A stretch of DNA of 64,000 nucleotides, taken from Dyadobacter fermentans DSM 18053. GTDB lineage: Bacteria; Bacteroidota; Bacteroidia; Cytophagales; Spirosomataceae. Positions 24,234 to 33,865 of the stretch are shown piece by piece. The notes beneath the pieces are model-generated. The model did no database searches and was not told the origin of the DNA. It worked only from the letters and a program-made list of their open reading frames with translations. The position numbers and the translations under genes are program-made. Every line of letters begins with the position of its first letter. The first letter of the stretch is position 1. Where the stretch lies: NCBI RefSeq assembly GCF_000023125.1, contig NC_013037.1:6612501-6676500 (forward strand), in the 5' to 3' direction.

Positions 24234-24694
24234 GCGTCAAGGTTGATACGTCGGAGCTTGAAAAGTTGGCTCGTGGGCTTGAAACCTATAAGTCAATCGT
24301 GCCCAGGTCGGTTTCTGACTCTGCGTTGAGAATATCCGCGCGGCCAATGCTCCTCTCTGCTCGTCGTTTGGCACCAGTAGGCGACCGGTTGAAAAACAAG
24401 AGGGCCGGTGCAACCCGCCGGGACTTGCGGATAAAAGCCGTGAAGCCGGTCGGAGAAGAGAATTCGCGGGTGTTGGTCGGGGTTTCAAAGAGCAAAGGGA
24501 AAGTAGGTCGACGGACCAATCTGATTACGCGCGGCTTTACTGATCGAGGCGGTCGATTCCACAGAGCGAGGGACTTTCTCAAAGATGCATACGATTACAC
24601 CATTGAGATAGTACGCGACAATTATAGCAGGGAAATATTTACCTCTTTCAAGAAATGGGCATCAAAAAACTTGCCTAAAAGCAGATTCCAATGA
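24230..24694 (+). CDS. HK97 gp10-family tail-joining protein
   Basis: 154 aa from ATG 24230. V-D-T-S-E-L-E-K-L-A-R-G-L-E opens the protein and LLSARRLAPVGDRLKNKRAGATRRDLRIKAV is the gp10 core (A-P-V/K-x-x-G...L-R-x-S/K). It ends with a basic part. Coupled by ATGA overlaps on both sides. Works at the neck where head and tail join. Confidence 0.82.
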   Translation: MSVKVDTSELEKLARGLETYKSIVPRSVSDSALRISARPMLLSARRLAPVGDRLKNKRAGATRRDLRIKAVKPVGEENSRVLVGVSKSKGKVGRRTNLITRGFTDRGGRFHRARDFLKDAYDYTIEIVRDNYSREIFTSFKKWASKNLPKSRFQ

Positions 24695-25077
24695 TCACCA
24701 GGGCATTCATACAAAAGCTGCTTGCGACGTCTTTCGTAACCTCGCTGGTTGGCTCACGTATATATCCGAACGTTATTAAAGAGAATGCGACTCTTCCAGC
24801 AGTTTATGTATTTGCCGATGGCATGGAGGATGAGAGCTGTTACGACCCTGAATCGACAAAAAATGGCTCTGTGGAAATCGGAGTTTATGCCGGTTCTTAT
24901 GCAGAAGCATCAAACGTGATGTCCGCGATTCGGCTTTCCCTAGACAAGTTTAGTGGTGTAGTTTCGGGCGTCGGAATTGTCATAATGAGCGGCCAGGAGG
25001 TCACCGATGGCTTTGACGAGAAGCTTAAAGCACACATAAAAGTCGTCGAGTACTCAGCACTCGCAGAAGCAAGGTAA
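24691..25077 (+). CDS. Tail completion protein, DUF3168-like
   Basis: 128 aa. LVGSRIYPNVIKENATLPAVYVFADG is the DUF3168 signature (V-x-x-R-I-Y-P...L-P-A-I/V-V/Y), followed by a beta domain and the end LKAHIKVVEYSALAEA. This family caps the tail tube at the head side. Position between gp10-like and tube genes fits. Confidence 0.8.
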   Translation: MITRAFIQKLLATSFVTSLVGSRIYPNVIKENATLPAVYVFADGMEDESCYDPESTKNGSVEIGVYAGSYAEASNVMSAIRLSLDKFSGVVSGVGIVIMSGQEVTDGFDEKLKAHIKVVEYSALAEAR

Positions 25078-25101
25078 TTCATCAACAAATAACTATAAAT
25101 C

Positions 25102-25551
25102 ATGCCAGAAAGAATTGTATCCACCGTCCGGGGTAATGAGACAACCATGGCGGTAGACAAAGCGGACAATGACACATTTGTCGTCATCAAATGTGCTACG
25201 GACATCAACATGTCCAGTGAGCTGGAACAGCTCGAAGCTAACTGCTATGGCGGTAACGAGATCCTGATTTCCGGAAACGACCCGATCCCGGCTTTTACGC
25301 TCAATGGGATTGTGAAGGAATATCCATCCGCTCAAAAGGCGGCAAATGTTTCGGGTAACGATTTGGAGGATTGGCACCTTTCAAAGGAGCCAAAAGATTT
25401 CAAGTACGCCCGGGGAATGACCGGCGACCGTGTGCGCAAATTCAAAGGTTTTGTTTCAGCATACGGCGAAGCGGGAACTGCTAACGGTCTGCAAACGTAT
25501 AGCGCAACGATCTCGGCAATGCATAAGATTGAAATCGAAGAAGCGCCTTAA
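25102..25551 (+). CDS. Major tail tube protein
   Basis: 149 aa, mainly beta. Its place between tail completion and tail chaperone genes, its size and a compact beta pattern (ISGNDPIPAFTLNGIVKEY...TYSATISAMHKIEI) point to the tube protein. The leader motif CATCAACAAATAACTATAAA (25080 onward) precedes the start, as for other abundant structural proteins. Confidence 0.7.
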   Translation: MPERIVSTVRGNETTMAVDKADNDTFVVIKCATDINMSSELEQLEANCYGGNEILISGNDPIPAFTLNGIVKEYPSAQKAANVSGNDLEDWHLSKEPKDFKYARGMTGDRVRKFKGFVSAYGEAGTANGLQTYSATISAMHKIEIEEAP

Positions 25552-25615
25552 TTTCATTCATTTCATCAACAAACTGGCGAGGTTCAGCAATGGGCCTCGC
25601 TCAAACTAAATCGTT

Positions 25616-26029
25616 ATGGCTAAGAAATCAACTCCTGCGGCTCAGGTCGAGCCGGAAAAACTACCCGTCATCAAAGCGCCGACCACGTTCAATATTGAAC
25701 TGGCCGGCAAGATTTTTAACGTCTTCTTTGGGACAAAAGCCTTCATCCGCATCATGGAGGAGCGTCCATCTCTTTCGACCTGCTTCGACGTAATGAATGA
25801 AATGATGTCAATCGAGGCAATTCCATTCCTGATTCACTGCGCTATCCGTCCACAGGACCGGTCCTGGAAAAGCTTTGATGAGTTCCTTGACCTATACGAC
25901 GAATGCGAGGATACCGCATCAATCGCAATGGTAATACCTGGCTATCTCAGTGCTTGCGGTTCGGTTGTAAAAAAGATAACTCCCGCGCTCGTCGCAGTCG
26001 AAAAATTAAACGAAAGCGGGACGAAGTAA
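25616..26029 (+). CDS. Tail assembly chaperone, first frame (gpG-like)
   Basis: 137 aa, from ATG 25616. A basic N-terminus is followed by a compact helical protein (KAFIRIMEERPSLSTCFDVMNEMM...FDEFLDLYDECEDTASIAMV). Located between tube and tape measure genes, where siphoviruses encode G and a frameshifted G-T product. The frame ends at TAA 26027. The second frame continues without a start codon of its own near the junction, so a -1 frameshift near 26000-26012 (GAAAAATTAAACG) is likely. Confidence 0.75.
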   Translation: MAKKSTPAAQVEPEKLPVIKAPTTFNIELAGKIFNVFFGTKAFIRIMEERPSLSTCFDVMNEMMSIEAIPFLIHCAIRPQDRSWKSFDEFLDLYDECEDTASIAMVIPGYLSACGSVVKKITPALVAVEKLNESGTK

Positions 26030-26361
26030 AATTCGATCCCGATGATTGGTACCGAGGCGCGGGCTTGATGGGCCTGGCCCCATCGGAATTGGAAGTGATC
26101 ACTCCGTACCAGTTCACCCTATTGCGGGAGGGGTTCAGCGAGCGCCAAAAGATCGAATCGGATCGATCAAAGTATATCGCCTATTGGGTGTATAAAATGG
26201 CCGGAAAGGTTGTGGACAACCCCGTTTCAGTGGAGCAATTCCTAAATCCATCAGCAACAGGGGCACCAATGGATTTGGAAAAATTCATTGAAGAAAAGTT
26301 CACTCCGGAAGCGATGGAGCAATACGACAGACTATTTAATCCAAAGAAATATGCAACCTGA
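26013..26361 (+). CDS. Tail assembly chaperone, second frame (T part, made by -1 frameshift)
   Basis: Open in the -1 frame relative to the first chaperone gene. The conserved block begins right after the junction: D-P-D-D-W-Y-R-G-A-G-L-M-G-L-A-P-S-E-L, then ITPYQFTLLREGF, the usual opening of phage tail chaperone C-terminal parts. It ends at 26361 within the tape measure start. No suitable ATG stands before this block (first in-frame ATG inside the domain is 26068), so expression as a G-T fusion is expected. The exact slip site is not proven; the start given is approximate. Confidence 0.65.
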
Positions 26362-29017
26362 TATCGGGTCAGCAAACATACGGGTAGGTTCGACTGTTCA
26401 AGGTTTGATCGACGGGATGAAGCGTGTGTCTGCATCAGTTCGCAGTACCGTTTTTGAGATCAATAACCGGTTAACGGATAGCTACAAGCGCGCGTCCAAA
26501 GAGCAGGCAGCATTCCGGGGAGGACTGTCAAAACTAAGCGGGGACTTGACCGACATCAGTAAAAAGATGGCGATCGTCGGGGGCCTTCCTGCTCTTTTTG
26601 CGGCAGGGAAGGCATTCAAGGATTATGCCGAGCTTCAAAAGCTGCAACGCGGTCTCGAACGCTATGGAGAGTCAATCGAAAGCGTTCGGGAGCTTGCGAA
26701 GTTGCCAAATATCGGCATTTTCGATGGAGCAAAGGCTCTCATCGGCATGAAGGCAATGAAGCTTAATAGCGACCTGGCAACACGGTCTTTGAAAGCTTTT
26801 GCAAACGCCATCACCGACGCCGGCGGTTCTGCTGTCGACCTTGAACCGGCATTAATCAACCTGAACCAATTCGTCCGCGGTCGTCACATCAACCAGGTTG
26901 ATTTGCGGCAGCTGGCGACCCGCATGCCCCAAACGTATGATGCAATGGAGGCGGCTTTCGGCACCACAGAGGTCGAAAAGCTTAATGCGAAAATGCAGAG
27001 TATCGGCGTTACGGCTTTTATCGACAAGTTCGTAAAAGAGCTGGAAAAGATTCCTTTCGCTGGTGGCGGCGCGGCAAACGCAATGGAGCAGCTCAGTGAT
27101 GCTACGACATTCGCTTCTGCGGCGCTGGGTGAAGGAGCTGATAAGGCTTTCGATATCACCGGCAAAATAGCCGGGCTTACCAACATAGTCGACAATCTCA
27201 CATCAAATTTCCAGTCGCTCACTCCTGAGGCTCAAAAATCCATCTATGCGGTCGGGGCCTTGGCGGTCGGCATGCCGATCCTTATCGGCGCGGTCGGAGG
27301 GCTCGTGAAATTGTTGCCGCTCCTCGCAACGGGATTCGGCGCGATCTCCGCTCCGATCACTGCTACAATTGCGGTAGTGGGCGTGGCTGCTGCGGCCATA
27401 ATTACCAACTGGGATTCGGTTAAGAAGTTTTTGACCGATTCTACCTGGTGGACAACGCTTACCGGCTTGGGTAAGTCCACCCTCGGAGTGCTGATGGAAT
27501 CCTTCAAAGTTGTTCTGAACCTGATTCAAGGTGATTGGGGCAACATGTGGAAGGCGCTCGTGAATATCGGCAAGAATGCGGCCAATGCCATTGTGGATAC
27601 CATAGGCGGGATTACAAAAGGGGCACTCGGTTTGTTTGGGACGTTCAATGAGGCGCTCGGCTTCGATTCGATGGGCCGCGGGATGAGCTCGGCGGTAAAG
27701 TATATCGACGGACTGACTCAAAAATTTCGTTTCGACGTGCCAGACTCTTTCGCGGCAGCTGGTAAGGCGATCGATGGAGTTAAGGGAGCCATGAGCAAGC
27801 TCGGCGGAGAATCTGCCGCTCTGGCTCCGGCTGCTGGCGATGCCGCCGAATACTACGAGAAAATGTCGAAATCGGCTTTCAAAATCTGGCAGATCGATCT
27901 GGCCGGCAAGTGGGCTGAGGAGCGCGAAGCATTGAAGCAAAAAATCAAATCCTATAAGGAATTGATTGGAGTGACCGCGGCCCTGACTTTGGAACAGTTG
28001 AAGGCCAGGTCCATGGAAATTCACGACAAAAAAGCGCAGCTAGGGGACACGGTCGATGGTGGGCGCAGCCGAGCGAAGGCCATGGGCGCCGCCTTGATGG
28101 ATTCTCGGATGAAGGAAACTCAGCAAGCGATATCAAAATCAGCCGCGAAATATTTTGGTGAAGGAAACTTGCAATTTGATGCAGCATTTGATTTGAATTC
28201 GATGTTCGGGTCCGCGTTTGAGCTAGATTCGGCGAAAAATTACTTCAAAGGGTTTTCGAAGGCGGCGAATGAATCACTCACGCAGTATGCGGACCGTCTC
28301 CGAATGATTTTGGACGTGACGGCTCAATTTAAGGATACCTTCGGATCGGCCTTTAATCTTGAAGACGCAAAAAAGTTCTTTAAAGAACTCCCTAAGGTCG
28401 CGAATCAATCGGGCGAGAAGTATGCGGAAGAGGTTCGAAACATTGCTCAATCCACTGCCCAAATGAATGCCGCCATTACTTCGGCGGTCCAAGGAGGGGC
28501 GGTTGATGCATTCACCACGCTAGGTGAAAAGCTTGGGGACAGTATGAGCGGACTGTCTGGTATCGGTGACAAAATCTACTCTATCATAGGAAACTTGCTG
28601 GTTAACATTGGTAAGGCGTTGATTACATACAATTCGGTAATTCAAGGGTTGAAGGTGGCCATAAAATCAATGAACGGCTATGTTGCGTTAGCGGCAGGTG
28701 TTCTTGCCATCGCAGCGGGCACCGTGTTGAAAAACAAGGTAGGCAAGATGGGGGAAACGACACGTTTTGCGAAAGGTGGTTTTGCTTACGGTGAAATGAG
28801 TGCTATTGTCGGAGATAATCCAAACGCGCGCCATGACCCTGAGATGATTGCGCCATATAGCAAAGTCGATAAATCTATTGAGAAGAGTATCAAAATGCAT
28901 GGCGGATCCGGAGGGGTGCAGGTATTCATTCCTCGCCTAGAAATTGAAAACGATAAATTCTACGTGGCCTTTAAGCGGTCGGAAGTGAAGTACAAAGCTT
29001 TATTGGGGGGTAGATAA
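26351..29017 (+). CDS. Tail tape measure protein
   Basis: 888 aa from ATG 26351, overlapping the chaperone frame. A helical N-terminus (VGSTVQGLIDGMKRVSASVRS) leads to the tape-measure core with L-P-N-I-G and RQLATRMPQTYDAMEAAFG. Hydrophobic segments lie around residues 300-365 (IYAVGALAVGMPILIGAVGG; ITATIAVVGVAAAAIITNW) and 770-800 (GYVALAAGVLAIAAGTVL). It sets tail length: 888 residues would predict a tail of roughly 130 nm (about 1.5 angstrom per residue, a family rule). Ends at the TAATG shared with the next gene. Confidence 0.9.
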   Translation: MQPDIGSANIRVGSTVQGLIDGMKRVSASVRSTVFEINNRLTDSYKRASKEQAAFRGGLSKLSGDLTDISKKMAIVGGLPALFAAGKAFKDYAELQKLQRGLERYGESIESVRELAKLPNIGIFDGAKALIGMKAMKLNSDLATRSLKAFANAITDAGGSAVDLEPALINLNQFVRGRHINQVDLRQLATRMPQTYDAMEAAFGTTEVEKLNAKMQSIGVTAFIDKFVKELEKIPFAGGGAANAMEQLSDATTFASAALGEGADKAFDITGKIAGLTNIVDNLTSNFQSLTPEAQKSIYAVGALAVGMPILIGAVGGLVKLLPLLATGFGAISAPITATIAVVGVAAAAIITNWDSVKKFLTDSTWWTTLTGLGKSTLGVLMESFKVVLNLIQGDWGNMWKALVNIGKNAANAIVDTIGGITKGALGLFGTFNEALGFDSMGRGMSSAVKYIDGLTQKFRFDVPDSFAAAGKAIDGVKGAMSKLGGESAALAPAAGDAAEYYEKMSKSAFKIWQIDLAGKWAEEREALKQKIKSYKELIGVTAALTLEQLKARSMEIHDKKAQLGDTVDGGRSRAKAMGAALMDSRMKETQQAISKSAAKYFGEGNLQFDAAFDLNSMFGSAFELDSAKNYFKGFSKAANESLTQYADRLRMILDVTAQFKDTFGSAFNLEDAKKFFKELPKVANQSGEKYAEEVRNIAQSTAQMNAAITSAVQGGAVDAFTTLGEKLGDSMSGLSGIGDKIYSIIGNLLVNIGKALITYNSVIQGLKVAIKSMNGYVALAAGVLAIAAGTVLKNKVGKMGETTRFAKGGFAYGEMSAIVGDNPNARHDPEMIAPYSKVDKSIEKSIKMHGGSGGVQVFIPRLEIENDKFYVAFKRSEVKYKALLGGR

Positions 29018-32000
29018 TGGGCTTAAAATATTTCTCCCGATATCGGGACTTTAACGGAAAAATCAGACAAGTCAGATTCTCAAAGGAGGGTTTTGATGGA
29101 ACGCCTATCGAGTGGAAAAACAGTCTTGGCGCGGTCCGGTATACATGGGGTTCGTCTGATTCTTTTTTCCCTGAACAACCTATTGTTGCCGGTCAGGCCC
29201 AAATCGCCCTCATTTTCGAGGAGCGATACGACCTGTCCGATTTAGTGATCAACAGAAAAAACTATTATGTCGAAGTTCAGGAAGAAGATACCGGTGATTT
29301 TATTTGGAGTGGATGGTTAGAGCCTTGGGATGCCTCGCACAGCTATCAAAAGCCACCTTATCAGGTAAACATGACGGCAAGTTGCGGACTCGCGCATTTG
29401 TCTCGCAAGAAATACCTTACTCCTGATAGCACTTTCAAAAGATCCGGGCTTCAAATAATCCGGGATTGTCTCGGTATAATTGGACGCGCAAACCTTCCAA
29501 TCCGGGTATCGGCGCACATGCTGGAAAATGGATTTGACGGTGATGAGATCCGTGGGCTTGAATCGTTCGAAGAGAACACCTTTCGGTATTTTGACCAGAA
29601 CGGCGAGGCGATGTATTGTGACATTATCGTCAATAACATCCTTGAACATTTTAATGCTGAGATTGTCCAGTATCGGAATGTATGGACAATTCGCGCAATC
29701 GTTGATCATGCTACTGGCGCAGACACTCGATTCTTTAACCTTGGCGACACGACAATCATCGAAGAGTGGCCGCTGGAATATGTCATTAATGCGGATCAGG
29801 CGAAAAGCTTGAATGGTGGGAATATCCGGACGTTACCGCCAATTAACAAGTATCGCACCGAGATTGATTTCGGTCAGCAAAAGCCATTCTTTGAGAATGG
29901 TAACATGCTCATTTGGAATGATAGCGGCCTAGTAGGCTGGGACTTCTCTCACATGCCGAAAGGCAATCCGGGTTGGGAGCGGTACGAGATCGGCGCCGAG
30001 GTAAGCCGTGGAGTGCTCAAAATTAATGGTAAGTCGCCACAGCCATACCGGAAGAAGAAAAAGAAGAAGTTCGGCCAAATCTTGGTACCGATTCTTACCG
30101 GTATGATCGGGGCGAACCTCAAAAACACTTACTACGACGTAGAGCCGGCGCAATACATTGAAAGCCCAGGCGGCACGATTGGCAGAGGTGACAAAAGTGT
30201 TACGATAACCTTCGACTACGAGACGGAGGCGTTCTCTTCCGACATTCTGATTTCCATCCGTATTCCTCGAAGAAACTCGAATGGAACTTACACTGACTTT
30301 TGGGTTGATCCATCGATGCATCCTGCATTGGCTGGTGCAGATAAAAGTACCGCCGGAGCGAGTGAAAATTTCAAACTGATTCGGGTGGAGCCTGTCGACC
30401 GTGGAGCTCTGACTGATAAAGGGACAATAGATGTCTCCGGCAATCCGAATTATCCTGTTGCAAACTTTTCACCGGGTTCACAAAATCAAAACTGGACGTG
30501 GACAGTTGCGGGCGTTCCTGATGGCGAATTTCGCCGTATTGGTGGCGCGAACGGCGTTATTGTGGAAAATGGGGATTTAATCATTGCCAGAGTAGCAAAT
30601 CTTGGTGGTACCCAGGAAGAGGTAGGCGAGTTTTGGGAGGTTGTCAGCCTCCGTAACGATACCAAACGAGGAACGTTTTCGTTGTCCGTGGCCCTGAACA
30701 CCATGTTTATTACTGGCCCTGGGCAGGAGTTCACCGGCGATAAGATCTACGTCCGGTTTTACAAAATGGCCGACGATGGGGGTAAGCCCGGCGACTGGTA
30801 CAAAGTCTATAACTTGGACGGAAAGCTAGCCGGATTTGTTGCGTCTGATGAGTCATCAAAATATGCAACAACACTTGAACGGGGCGACGTGACCGACGAG
30901 GAGGCGGCGACCATCAATCTGATTTCCGGTGATTTTACGCCGTGGTATGCTGGCGCATGGACCCGGCCTGGTTCGAATACGATGACATCTTCATGGCGGC
31001 GGCGCCCGGCTCTTAGTGAGTCGATGAGTATCTACCGCGCGATGATGAAGGATCGCCTGTGCATGACAACCAAATCACTTTCGGTGGTTGAAGGCAAGAC
31101 TCAGTTGGCGGGCGGCCAACCAGACATTCATTATCTGCACAAGCTGTATTTCGCTGATCAGGACAAGCATTTCAGGCAGGTGCGGTTTTCCTTCACTGAC
31201 GCTACACGGGAGTTTGATAGCACTTCTGTCGAGATCAAGTACGAAGAGATTCCAGACTCCGAATTAAAGCAGAATTCCTACATTCCAGGCTCACGCACGC
31301 TGAATACCGTTCCTGGAATGGGAGACGGTATCTATCCATCAAAAGAGGATAGTACAAGCGGAAGGCTGAACGCGGAGGATATGCCGCTTACAGAAGAGGA
31401 GCTAATTGAGCAAATCGAAGCTACTGCGCGGCTCGATGCCCTTTTTGAAAACATTACGCCATTAACGTACGTGGCCGCTATTGAAAGCGAGGATTCGGTG
31501 GATTTGAAAGATTTCCTTTCTGAAACGTTTGTTGCGAACAATGAAAATCAGGAAGAGGACGATTATTTCGATATCACAACCCTGGTTTTGAAGCTGGCAT
31601 TTGCGCCGCCTTGGTTTTCGACAGTTGAGGAAGATGAGCTCGTTGTTACGGCGACAGCGCTCGCTCCGAAGTCAGGACAGTATTACATTGATTTTACGGC
31701 GACTGATCCGGAAAGCGGGTTCTCGGTGCCAATTCGTGTGCCTGTCCTGGTCGAGGAGAATGAAGATTACGTCGAAACCTGGCCGCCGGAGTTTGATCTA
31801 TTTCCAGTGCTCAATTTTGTGCTGGATAAGCCAACAACAACAGGCTTTGATTTTCGGGATTACATCACCAGCGGGCACAAAAAATTACAGTACCGCTTTT
31901 TCTCGGTGCCCGAATGGATTACGGCTCGCAGCGTTGTGAACGATGATTTTTCGATCACAGGAACGCCGACCATTATCGAAAAACGGAAAATCACGGTTGA

Positions 32001-33852
32001 AATCTGGGACGGCATTGCCGAGCACCGGCCATACACAGATGAGATCACGCTGCAAGTCATTGAGGCGACCGAAATCACCGGAAAGCTGATCGGTTCAAAG
32101 GGTGGTGAAGCGGTGACGGGAGATCTGCCAGGCGCATTTGAGGTTTTGGATAAATGGGATGCGCTGTTGACGGTAACTGGCCTGCATGACAAAATCACCA
32201 TCAAAGTGACCGGCGGCGGAGACCTTGGAAACGAGGTGGACTTCGAAAATACGCTCACTCTACCTGATCCGGTAGCGGCTGGCACGTATCGTCCGTTCAT
32301 CGAAACCGGAGGCGTGGATGGAATCGTCGGCCAGTATTCGATTGAGATCACTGCATTCCTGGGCGAGAATGAAACAGCGCAATCTTTCGACTTGATGCTC
32401 TACGATGATGAGTACCTGGCTAAAATGCGGAAGTACCTCACTAAGGGAGTGGACCGCGTGGGCGAGATTATGCCAGACGGCAGCACGTCGTTCTTGTACC
32501 CTGGGGAAGCGAACGTCCGGGCCGAGATCCACGATATCGACTTCGACGAGATTTACATTTCACTTGAAAAGGAAGGATCTCTTGTCGGCGAGCAGCACCT
32601 TACAGATGTCGACCCCATTACAACGTGGTGGTTTTATGCTCTGGAAGAAGATGCGGAGTTAAGCGCTGGCGTATATACATTTCCGGTACGCCTTTTGAAG
32701 GATGGTGTGGAAGTTTTTAAACGCACTGACAAGTTCACTATCGAGAGCAAGGATGCCGAGCCACTTCCGCTGCTTTCACTGGCGACATTTGCGGCCGGGA
32801 CTACAAACGCCAACGACCTGGCTGAGAATATTCCGTTGAAAGGCGCAGAATATGATTTGCCGTCAAACTACACGGTCATTTTTAACGGATTCGGCGGCGT
32901 CGCATATTCTTTGGTAGAAGCAAAGTTTGAGTTTTTGCGTGATGGAGGGTTTGCAGAAGTCGATATTCAGCAATACACTGGATACCCTCAAATAACTACT
33001 TATCCGCAGCCAGTTACATCAGGAAAAGTTCTTATATTTGGGAACAAATCATCTTTGAAAATCGGGGACATCCACCAGGCGCCATCGCGTGTCCGTGCCA
33101 CTTTTAATGGCAAGGATCAGGCGGGGAAGATTGTGGGTATTGCTCAGGCTGATTTCAGCTTCCGCATTGCTTTGGACCCGGAAGATTATAGCGGCTTCGC
33201 ATTCTTCGAGGATGATATCGCTTCGGGTGCGGGTAACCTCATTGACGGCAATATGCCTCGTGAAAACCGCAAATACCTATTGCCGGCGACTGGCAAGACT
33301 TGGAGCGTCCGCAGAAAGTCATTCGAGGGAATGCCTTTCGAATATGTGTCGGTTACAGTTGGAAAGCGTGTATCTGGGGTTTGGCAGGACTATGGAAACG
33401 TTATCTACTTCCCCGAACCTACTACCGGTGTGGATGACTTTGAAACCATACGGTCAGAATGGGAGCTATCAGATAATAGGCCAATTGTTAAAAACTCGGT
33501 TCAGCCCATCTATATAGACGAGCCGGGCGAATACAGGGTGATAATGTCGATTAATGTCGAAGGGATAAACCACGGAAGGCAGACTACTTTTGAATTGATC
33601 GAAGATGTCGAGCCGCCAATTAAAGACTGTTGCGCATGCGATTGCGAGGGTGAAGGCTCCGAGCAGATCGAATATCCGTTCATGACACCCGCTGAGGAGT
33701 GGATTGTCGCTCACAACCTGAACAAGAAGCCCGATCCGTTGATCCTGATCGGCGGTAAGAAGGTGCTCTCGGATGTGCAGTACCTGGATAATGACGTGTT
33801 TAAAGTGATTCACTCGAAGCCGCAAACCGGCTCGGTTATAATTATTTCATAA
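29017..33852 (+). CDS. Large tail tip / host-specificity protein with Ig-like domains
   Basis: 1611 aa, the largest gene. The N-terminal 400 residues (VRFSKEGFDGTPIEWKNSLG...; FEENTFRYFDQNGEAMYCDI) are of the tail hub/tip type known in Bacteroidota phages. From about residue 860 several cadherin/Ig-like repeats follow (for example LAFAPPWFSTVEEDELVVTA and QYYIDFTATDPESGF). Near the C-terminus is a Cys cluster (CCACDC) and a last domain, EEWIVAHNLNKKPDPLILIG, of a kind found at fibre ends. It likely forms the tail tip contacting the cell surface. Confidence 0.75.
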   Translation: MGLKYFSRYRDFNGKIRQVRFSKEGFDGTPIEWKNSLGAVRYTWGSSDSFFPEQPIVAGQAQIALIFEERYDLSDLVINRKNYYVEVQEEDTGDFIWSGWLEPWDASHSYQKPPYQVNMTASCGLAHLSRKKYLTPDSTFKRSGLQIIRDCLGIIGRANLPIRVSAHMLENGFDGDEIRGLESFEENTFRYFDQNGEAMYCDIIVNNILEHFNAEIVQYRNVWTIRAIVDHATGADTRFFNLGDTTIIEEWPLEYVINADQAKSLNGGNIRTLPPINKYRTEIDFGQQKPFFENGNMLIWNDSGLVGWDFSHMPKGNPGWERYEIGAEVSRGVLKINGKSPQPYRKKKKKKFGQILVPILTGMIGANLKNTYYDVEPAQYIESPGGTIGRGDKSVTITFDYETEAFSSDILISIRIPRRNSNGTYTDFWVDPSMHPALAGADKSTAGASENFKLIRVEPVDRGALTDKGTIDVSGNPNYPVANFSPGSQNQNWTWTVAGVPDGEFRRIGGANGVIVENGDLIIARVANLGGTQEEVGEFWEVVSLRNDTKRGTFSLSVALNTMFITGPGQEFTGDKIYVRFYKMADDGGKPGDWYKVYNLDGKLAGFVASDESSKYATTLERGDVTDEEAATINLISGDFTPWYAGAWTRPGSNTMTSSWRRRPALSESMSIYRAMMKDRLCMTTKSLSVVEGKTQLAGGQPDIHYLHKLYFADQDKHFRQVRFSFTDATREFDSTSVEIKYEEIPDSELKQNSYIPGSRTLNTVPGMGDGIYPSKEDSTSGRLNAEDMPLTEEELIEQIEATARLDALFENITPLTYVAAIESEDSVDLKDFLSETFVANNENQEEDDYFDITTLVLKLAFAPPWFSTVEEDELVVTATALAPKSGQYYIDFTATDPESGFSVPIRVPVLVEENEDYVETWPPEFDLFPVLNFVLDKPTTTGFDFRDYITSGHKKLQYRFFSVPEWITARSVVNDDFSITGTPTIIEKRKITVEIWDGIAEHRPYTDEITLQVIEATEITGKLIGSKGGEAVTGDLPGAFEVLDKWDALLTVTGLHDKITIKVTGGGDLGNEVDFENTLTLPDPVAAGTYRPFIETGGVDGIVGQYSIEITAFLGENETAQSFDLMLYDDEYLAKMRKYLTKGVDRVGEIMPDGSTSFLYPGEANVRAEIHDIDFDEIYISLEKEGSLVGEQHLTDVDPITTWWFYALEEDAELSAGVYTFPVRLLKDGVEVFKRTDKFTIESKDAEPLPLLSLATFAAGTTNANDLAENIPLKGAEYDLPSNYTVIFNGFGGVAYSLVEAKFEFLRDGGFAEVDIQQYTGYPQITTYPQPVTSGKVLIFGNKSSLKIGDIHQAPSRVRATFNGKDQAGKIVGIAQADFSFRIALDPEDYSGFAFFEDDIASGAGNLIDGNMPRENRKYLLPATGKTWSVRRKSFEGMPFEYVSVTVGKRVSGVWQDYGNVIYFPEPTTGVDDFETIRSEWELSDNRPIVKNSVQPIYIDEPGEYRVIMSINVEGINHGRQTTFELIEDVEPPIKDCCACDCEGEGSEQIEYPFMTPAEEWIVAHNLNKKPDPLILIGGKKVLSDVQYLDNDVFKVIHSKPQTGSVIIIS

Positions 33853-33865
33853 TCAACAAACTGAA

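Noticed and set aside
26000..26012. Exact slippery heptamer for the tail frameshift
   Set aside because: The run is suggestive but does not give a canonical X-XXY-YYZ heptamer in frame, so no precise slip position is claimed.
27203..28024. 273-codon leftward open frame
   Set aside because: Antisense to the tape measure gene; low-complexity Arg/Ser/His-rich translation.
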